Assembly (NCBI RefSeq): GCF_030542965.1 | Contig: NZ_JAUAOA010000027.1 | Coordinates: 1 to 37,680, forward strand | DNA: 37,680 bases | DNA from: Azotosporobacter soli | GTDB taxonomy: Bacteria > Bacillota > Negativicutes > SG130 | Reading direction: 5' to 3' | Shown: positions 34,261 to 37,680 of the stretch, in pieces | Position numbering within the stretch: the stretch's first letter is position 1 | How the letters are laid out: each line of letters starts with the position of its first letter | Notes under the pieces: generated by a model | The model's input: only the letters and a program-made list of their open reading frames with translations | What the model was told of the DNA's origin: nothing | Database searches by the model: none | Program-made: the position numbers and the translations under genes

Positions 34261-34881
34261 ATGGATTTCAACAAAGAGGCGGCAAACTGGGACACGCCGC
34301 AACGACTGGAACGGGCGGCGGTCATTGCCGGGGAAATCCGCCGTAGCGTCAGCTTGCAGGGCGAACTGAAAGCGCTCGAATTCGGCGCAGGAACCGGCTT
34401 GATCAGTTTTGAACTGGCGGATTCGCTGGCTGAGATCTGGTGCGTCGATCCGTCGGCAGCGATGATTGCAAAGCTGCAGGAAAAGATTGCGCAGCGCAAA
34501 CAAGGAAACATCCGGGCCTGCTGCGCGGCAATCGAAAGCATCGAAGCGCCGGGCGAAGGCTTCGATCTTATTTATACGTCGATGGCGCTGCACCATGCAA
34601 GCGATCTTCTGAAAACGCTCACTACGCTGGCGCGCTTGCTCCGTTTTGGCGGCAGCCTTTGCATTGTCGACTTGGATGAAGACGACGGAAGCTTTCATCG
34701 GCAGGAAGAAAATTTTTCCGGCTATCACGGCTTTCAGCAGACAGGGCTCAAAGCGGTTCTGGAAAAGGTCGGCTTTTCTGAGGTGAAAGCGAAGACGTTT
34801 TATCACGGCAAAAAGAAGCTGGAAAATGGTACGGAGCATCCGTATTCGCTCTTTAGCATGAGCGGGAAAAAGAGCAGTTAA
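34261..34881 (+). CDS. Class I SAM-dependent methyltransferase
   Basis: 206-residue methyltransferase of the Methyltransf_11/25 type. Motif I is ALEFGAGTGLISFEL, the acidic residue of motif II is in CVDPSAAM, and FDLIYTSMALHH and FGGSLCIVDLDEDD represent motifs IV and V. The substrate is unknown; the C-terminal part resembles small-molecule methyltransferases. ATG 34261 has AAAGGCGG at 7 nt; an ATG two codons upstream (34255) is also possible. It follows a terminator, so it must have its own promoter in the 134-bp gap; I did not find a clear one. Confidence 0.88.
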   Translation: MDFNKEAANWDTPQRLERAAVIAGEIRRSVSLQGELKALEFGAGTGLISFELADSLAEIWCVDPSAAMIAKLQEKIAQRKQGNIRACCAAIESIEAPGEGFDLIYTSMALHHASDLLKTLTTLARLLRFGGSLCIVDLDEDDGSFHRQEENFSGYHGFQQTGLKAVLEKVGFSEVKAKTFYHGKKKLENGTEHPYSLFSMSGKKSS

Positions 34882-34926
34882 ATAATAGGACGATAAGTTT
34901 ACAGAAAACTTATCGTCCTATTATTT
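34880..34926 (+). terminator. Terminator after the methyltransferase
   Basis: A 21-bp perfect stem (34880-34900 with 34906-34926) and a 5-nt loop ACAGA. The right arm ends in TTATTT. It overlaps the last codon of the methyltransferase and borders the peroxide operon promoter. Confidence 0.8.
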
Positions 34927-34937
34927 AATAATTATTA

Positions 34938-34975
34938 TTGACAAAAAAGAATTAATGTCATAAGATTAAATTGTA
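34938..34975 (+). promoter_or_regulatory. Promoter and candidate OhrR operator of the peroxide operon
   Basis: TTGACA (34938-34943), 17-bp spacer, TAAGAT (34961-34966) form a near-consensus promoter. TAAGATTAAATTGTA (34961-34975) matches, in 13 of 15 positions, the OhrR operator I recall from B. subtilis (TACAATTAAATTGTA) and covers the -10 and start site. That position suits repression by the OhrR-like protein encoded at 36546. Confidence 0.6.
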
Positions 34976-35008
34976 CACAAGATAAAAATAAAACGTTGGA
35001 GGCGCAAA

Positions 35009-35554
35009 ATGAACGTATATGATTTTAAAGTAAAAACGATTGAGGGCAAGGAAGTTTCCTTGCAGGAATACAAGGGCAAGGTGCTGGTCATTGTCAATAC
35101 GGCCAGCAAATGCGGCTTCACGCCGCAGTATGAAGGTTTGGAAAAACTGTACCAGCAATATAAAGAGCAGGGCGTCGAGATCCTCGGCTTTCCCTCGAAT
35201 CAATTTGCCGAACAGGAACCCGGCAGCGATCAGGAAGTGAAAAATTTCTGCCAGTTGAATTACGGCGTATCGTTCCCTCTCTTCGCCAAAGGCGACGTAA
35301 GAGGCGAGTCTGCACAGCCGCTCTTTAACTACCTGAGCAGCAGCATTGCATTTGGCGGCTTTGATATGAATCATCCAAACGGAAAAATGCTGCAGGGCTT
35401 TTTGGCAGAAAAATTTCCCGAACTGCTGGTCGGCGATTCGATCAAATGGAATTTCACCAAGTTTGTGATCGATCGCGAGGGCAATGTAGTGAAGCGATTT
35501 GAACCGACGACCGAACCGGCGGCGATGGCCGATGCGTTAGAAAAATTACTGTAA
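35009..35554 (+). CDS. Glutathione peroxidase family protein (Cys type)
   Basis: 181-residue peroxidase reducing hydrogen or organic peroxides. The peroxidatic Cys35 is in VNTASKCGFTPQY, the Gln is in GFPSNQFAEQEPG, and the Trp-Asn pair is in IKWNFTKFVID. Bacterial Cys-type members generally use thioredoxin rather than glutathione, and the next gene encodes a thioredoxin-reductase-like protein, which fits. ATG 35009 follows TTGGAGGCGC. First gene of a three-gene operon. Confidence 0.94.
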   Translation: MNVYDFKVKTIEGKEVSLQEYKGKVLVIVNTASKCGFTPQYEGLEKLYQQYKEQGVEILGFPSNQFAEQEPGSDQEVKNFCQLNYGVSFPLFAKGDVRGESAQPLFNYLSSSIAFGGFDMNHPNGKMLQGFLAEKFPELLVGDSIKWNFTKFVIDREGNVVKRFEPTTEPAAMADALEKLL

Positions 35555-35570
35555 GGGCGGGCGTGATACT

Positions 35571-36512
35571 ATGGCGGACCAAAGCAAAAAGCAAGATAAG
35601 AATATTGAACTGCTGATTATCGGCGGCGGCGCCGCCGGTTTGACGGCAGGGATCTACGGCGCCAGAGCAAAACTGGAGACGCTGATTATCGAAGATGAAT
35701 TGGTCGGCGGTCAGATTCGCGATGCCTATGCGATTGAAAATTACCCCGGTTTTTCCAGTGTCGGAGGTGTGGAGCTGGCGGAACGAATGCAGCGCCAAAG
35801 TCTCGAAGCAGGCGCTGTGATCGATGATCTGGATGCGGTCGTTTCCGTAAAGCTGAGTGCTGCGGAAAAAATCGTCGAAACCAACAAGTATCGTTATCAT
35901 GCGAAAGCGCTCATCATCGCAGCCGGATCAAAACGACGTCAGTTGCCGATTGCCGAAGAAGAAAAATTTCGCGGTAATGGAATCCATTATTGCGAGTTGT
36001 GCGATGGCCGCTTTTACGAAGGCAAGCATATTGCCGTCGTCGGCGGCGGCAGTGCGGCGGTCGGTGCGGTACAGCATCTTTCCAATTATGCGGCGAAGAT
36101 CACCTTGATTCATCGTTCGGAAAAGCTGCGGGCCGATCAGAAGAGCCAGCAGGCGCTAATGGAGAATGAAAAAGTTGAGATCCTTTGGAATTCTGAAATA
36201 AAAGAGGCGCTCGGCAACGAACGACTGAGCGGCGTGATCGTGGAGAATCGTTTGGATGGGACGCGGAGGCAGATTGAGCTTGACGGCATCTTTGTCTACA
36301 TCGGCTCAGTTGCGCGCACCGGCATCTATAAGGATTACCTGACGCTTGACGCGGAAGGGAATCTGGTGGCGGGAGAAGATTGCAAGACGGATGTCGAAGG
36401 CGTCTTTGTCGCCGGTGATGTGCGCAGCAAGCGCATCCGCCAGCTGACGACCGCGGTCAGTGATGGCACGATTGCTGCGTTGATGGCGGAAGAATATATC
36501 CGACAACGCTAA
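35571..36512 (+). CDS. Thioredoxin-reductase-like FAD/NAD(P) oxidoreductase
   Basis: 313-residue flavoprotein. The FAD dinucleotide loop is LLIIGGGAAGLTAGIYGARA, the redox pair is Cys141/Cys144 in HYCELCDGRFYEG, the NAD(P) loop is VVGGGSAAVGAV, and the C-terminal FAD motif is GVFVAGDVRSK. The usual CATC is CELC and the NADPH-binding HRR motif reads IHRSEK, so partner or cofactor preference may differ from standard TrxB. Placed 16 bp after the peroxidase, it probably recycles it, perhaps through thioredoxin. Confidence 0.9.
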   Translation: MADQSKKQDKNIELLIIGGGAAGLTAGIYGARAKLETLIIEDELVGGQIRDAYAIENYPGFSSVGGVELAERMQRQSLEAGAVIDDLDAVVSVKLSAAEKIVETNKYRYHAKALIIAAGSKRRQLPIAEEEKFRGNGIHYCELCDGRFYEGKHIAVVGGGSAAVGAVQHLSNYAAKITLIHRSEKLRADQKSQQALMENEKVEILWNSEIKEALGNERLSGVIVENRLDGTRRQIELDGIFVYIGSVARTGIYKDYLTLDAEGNLVAGEDCKTDVEGVFVAGDVRSKRIRQLTTAVSDGTIAALMAEEYIRQR

Positions 36513-36545
36513 GAGAGCGTTATTGCTGAGAGGAGGCGTCCGACG

Positions 36546-36989
36546 ATGAGCCATGATAAACAAGAGGAAATGCTGCGTTTGGATAACCAGTTGTGTTTTG
36601 CCGTTTACGCCAGCGCAAAGGCAATTGTCGGCGCCTACCGAACGGAACTGGAAAAAATCGGTCTTACCTACACCCAGTACATCGCGCTTTTGGCGTTATG
36701 GGAAAAGGAAGAGATGACGTTGAAGGAACTGGGCCGGCGTCTCTTTCTGGATTCAGGTACGCTGACGCCGATGCTGAAGAAGATGGCAGCCGCCGGACTT
36801 TTGACGCGACTGCGCAGCACGACCGATGAACGAAACATGGTGGTTCGCCTGACCGAACAGGGCAGAGCCCTGAAGAGCAAGGTGTATTCCTTGCCTGAGC
36901 AAACGCTATGCGCCAGTAAATTGTCGCTGGAAGAAGCCGTTCAGCTGCGTGAGCAGTTGAAACGCTTGTTGCATGCGCTACAGGAATAA
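36546..36989 (+). CDS. ohrR: MarR-family organic-peroxide sensor, OhrR-like (2-Cys type)
   Basis: 147-residue winged-helix repressor. The N-terminus LRLDNQLCFAVYASAK carries the conserved sensor Cys17, and LTYTQYIALLALWE follows as in OhrR. The wing has STTDERNMVVRLTEQG. A second cysteine, Cys122, lies 105 residues later, matching the spacing of the two redox cysteines that I recall for Xanthomonas OhrR; B. subtilis OhrR has one. It probably represses its own operon from the operator at 34961-34975 and releases on peroxide oxidation. The start follows GAGAGGAGGCGTCCGACG, 33 bp after the flavoprotein stop. Confidence 0.92.
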   Translation: MSHDKQEEMLRLDNQLCFAVYASAKAIVGAYRTELEKIGLTYTQYIALLALWEKEEMTLKELGRRLFLDSGTLTPMLKKMAAAGLLTRLRSTTDERNMVVRLTEQGRALKSKVYSLPEQTLCASKLSLEEAVQLREQLKRLLHALQE

Positions 36990-36996
36990 ACGAATC

Positions 36997-37035
36997 GCTG
37001 CCTGCTCTTCGCAGTGAAGGGCAGGCAGCTTTTTT
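36997..37035 (+). terminator. Terminator after ohrR
   Basis: GCTGCCTGC (36997-37005) pairs with GCAGGCAGC (37021-37029), followed by six T. Confidence 0.85.
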
Positions 37036-37103
37036 GTATAAAGAAAACCACGCGCTAGGCGTGTGGTTCCGGAAAGCTTATAGCTATAAGTAGAAAAGAA
37101 AAG

Positions 37104-37158
37104 CCTCCTTTGCTAGAATAAATGCAGGTTTGCCGACCGCATAAACTAACAAAGGAGG
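37104..37158 (+). promoter_or_regulatory. Leader pairing that hides the tnpA ribosome binding site
   Basis: CCTCCTTTGCTAG (37104-37116) is complementary to CTAACAAAGGAGG (37146-37158) in 12 of 13 positions. The second arm contains the AAAGGAGG Shine-Dalgarno of tnpA. IS200 elements are known to restrain transposase translation with such a leader structure. Confidence 0.6.
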
Positions 37159-37168
37159 AGTATCCAAA

Positions 37169-37639
37169 ATGGATAACAGCAGTTTAGCACACACAAAATG
37201 GAAATGCAAATACCATATAGTTTTCGCACCGAAATACAGAAGACAAATCATATATGGGAAAATAAAAAGTGATATCGGAGTTATACTGAGAAAGCTATGC
37301 GAACATAAAGGTGTTGAAATTATAGAAGCAAGTGCTTGCCCGGATCACGTTCACATGTTGGTAAGCATACCGCCGAAAATAAGCGTGTCAAGTTTTGTGG
37401 GGTATCTAAAAGGAAAGAGTTCATTAATGATATTTGATAGGCATGCGAACTTGAAATATCGATATGGCAATCGACAGTTTTGGTGTAAAGGATACTATGT
37501 AGATACAGTAGGTCGAAATAAAAAAGCAATTGAAGAGTATATCAAAAATCAGTTAAAAGACGATGTGATCGCCGAGCAACTTACTTTGAAAGAGCTAGTT
37601 GACCCGTTCACGGGTGAGCCAGCAAAAAAGTCGAAATAA
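37169..37639 (+). CDS. tnpA: IS200-type transposase TnpA (Y1 HUH)
   Basis: 156-residue single-strand transposase. The HUH metal motif is CPDHVHMLVSIPP, and the catalytic tyrosine is in FWCKGYYVDTVGRN near residue 111-112. Length and motifs match full IS200 TnpA, so it is likely intact. The ATG follows AAAGGAGGAGTATCCAAA. Its AT-rich codon use differs from the GC-rich neighbours, as expected of a mobile gene. Confidence 0.95.
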   Translation: MDNSSLAHTKWKCKYHIVFAPKYRRQIIYGKIKSDIGVILRKLCEHKGVEIIEASACPDHVHMLVSIPPKISVSSFVGYLKGKSSLMIFDRHANLKYRYGNRQFWCKGYYVDTVGRNKKAIEEYIKNQLKDDVIAEQLTLKELVDPFTGEPAKKSK

Positions 37640-37680
37640 GACCCCTTTAGGGGTAGACTGAAAAGGCTATGCGGTTGGCG

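Larger units (their letters stand above)
37044..37680 (+). mobile_element. IS200-type element (right end not in the window)
   Basis: A single-gene HUH element with tnpA and no tnpB in the window. At the left is a subterminal hairpin, AACCACG-CGC-TAG-GCG-TGTGGTT (37046-37068), a type of structure used by these transposases to recognise the ends. After tnpA lies ACCCCT-TT-AGGGGT (37641-37654). The last bases (ATGCGGTTGGC) are nearly the inverse of GCCGACCGCAT in the leader (37132-37142). The window stops before a definite right end, so the boundaries are approximate. Confidence 0.75.

Noticed and set aside
34921-34940. PerR-box-like AT-rich sequence before the peroxidase operon
   Set aside because: It only loosely resembles the PerR consensus and overlaps the terminator arm; the OhrR-type site and the ohrR gene give a better explanation.
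1-37680. CRISPR arrays, tRNA or rRNA genes, prophage or integrative-element attachment sites
   Set aside because: No regularly spaced repeats, tRNA-like cloverleaf or rRNA sequence was recognised, and no integrase or phage structural gene is present.

Overview
The window looks like a chromosomal stretch of a diderm Firmicute, most likely a Negativicute of the Sporomusaceae type. The evidence is a TolC-family outer-membrane channel alongside Firmicute-type genes (class III fructose-1,6-bisphosphatase, OhrR, Cys-type glutathione peroxidase), strong AGGAGG ribosome binding sites, a cobalamin riboswitch and GC-rich codon use. This placement is inferred from gene content; no rRNA or tRNA was seen. 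Both edges carry insertion sequences: base 1 is the first base of an IS3-family element, and an IS200-type element is cut by the right edge. The window may therefore be a contig that broke at repeats.

Layout. 1-1307: IS3-family element, lower strand. 1426-2893: iron-type alcohol dehydrogenase and an ArsC/Spx-like protein, followed by a roughly 215-bp non-coding palindromic element. 3260-3601: YjdM/PhnA zinc-ribbon protein. 3909-9617: a likely amino-acid or omega-amino-acid catabolic cluster (aldehyde dehydrogenase, PucR-family regulator, class III aminotransferase, APC permease), with a shared candidate operator upstream of the dehydrogenase and the aminotransferase. 9800-11700: TolC-like channel and Nudix hydrolase. 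11743-13734 (lower strand): fbp. 13982-17449: a probable operon of a secreted DUF6612-like protein, a pentapeptide-repeat protein, a short GNAT, an ornithine cyclodeaminase-like dehydrogenase and a gamma-carbonic-anhydrase-like protein. 17528-18253 (lower strand): alpha/beta hydrolase, divergent from an unusual anti-sigma-type ATPase/GNAT fusion (18339-19808).

19961-31803 is a tight eight-gene chemosensory operon: CheW, CheR-TPR, CheW, poly-HAMP chemoreceptor, CheA-REC, CheB, a REC-kinase-REC-REC-Hpt hybrid, and a REC-HD-GYP protein. Order and architecture match Wsp-type 'alternative cellular function' arrays, but the output gene encodes a predicted cyclic-di-GMP phosphodiesterase where Wsp has the cyclase WspR. 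The likely logic is receptor to CheA to phosphorylated REC domains and relay, changing cyclic-di-GMP, with CheR and CheB providing adaptation.

31861-34126 has a strong promoter, a cobalamin riboswitch, an intrinsic terminator and then one long gene encoding two CobT-like domains fused head to tail. The second domain has lost the catalytic residues. This resembles a natural fusion of the ArsA/ArsB heterodimer that activates phenolic lower ligands in Sporomusa. 34261-34881 is a SAM methyltransferase. 35009-36989 is a peroxide-defence operon (glutathione peroxidase, thioredoxin-reductase-like flavoprotein, OhrR) with a candidate OhrR operator over the promoter. The window ends in an IS200-type transposase gene whose ribosome binding site can be paired off by its own leader.
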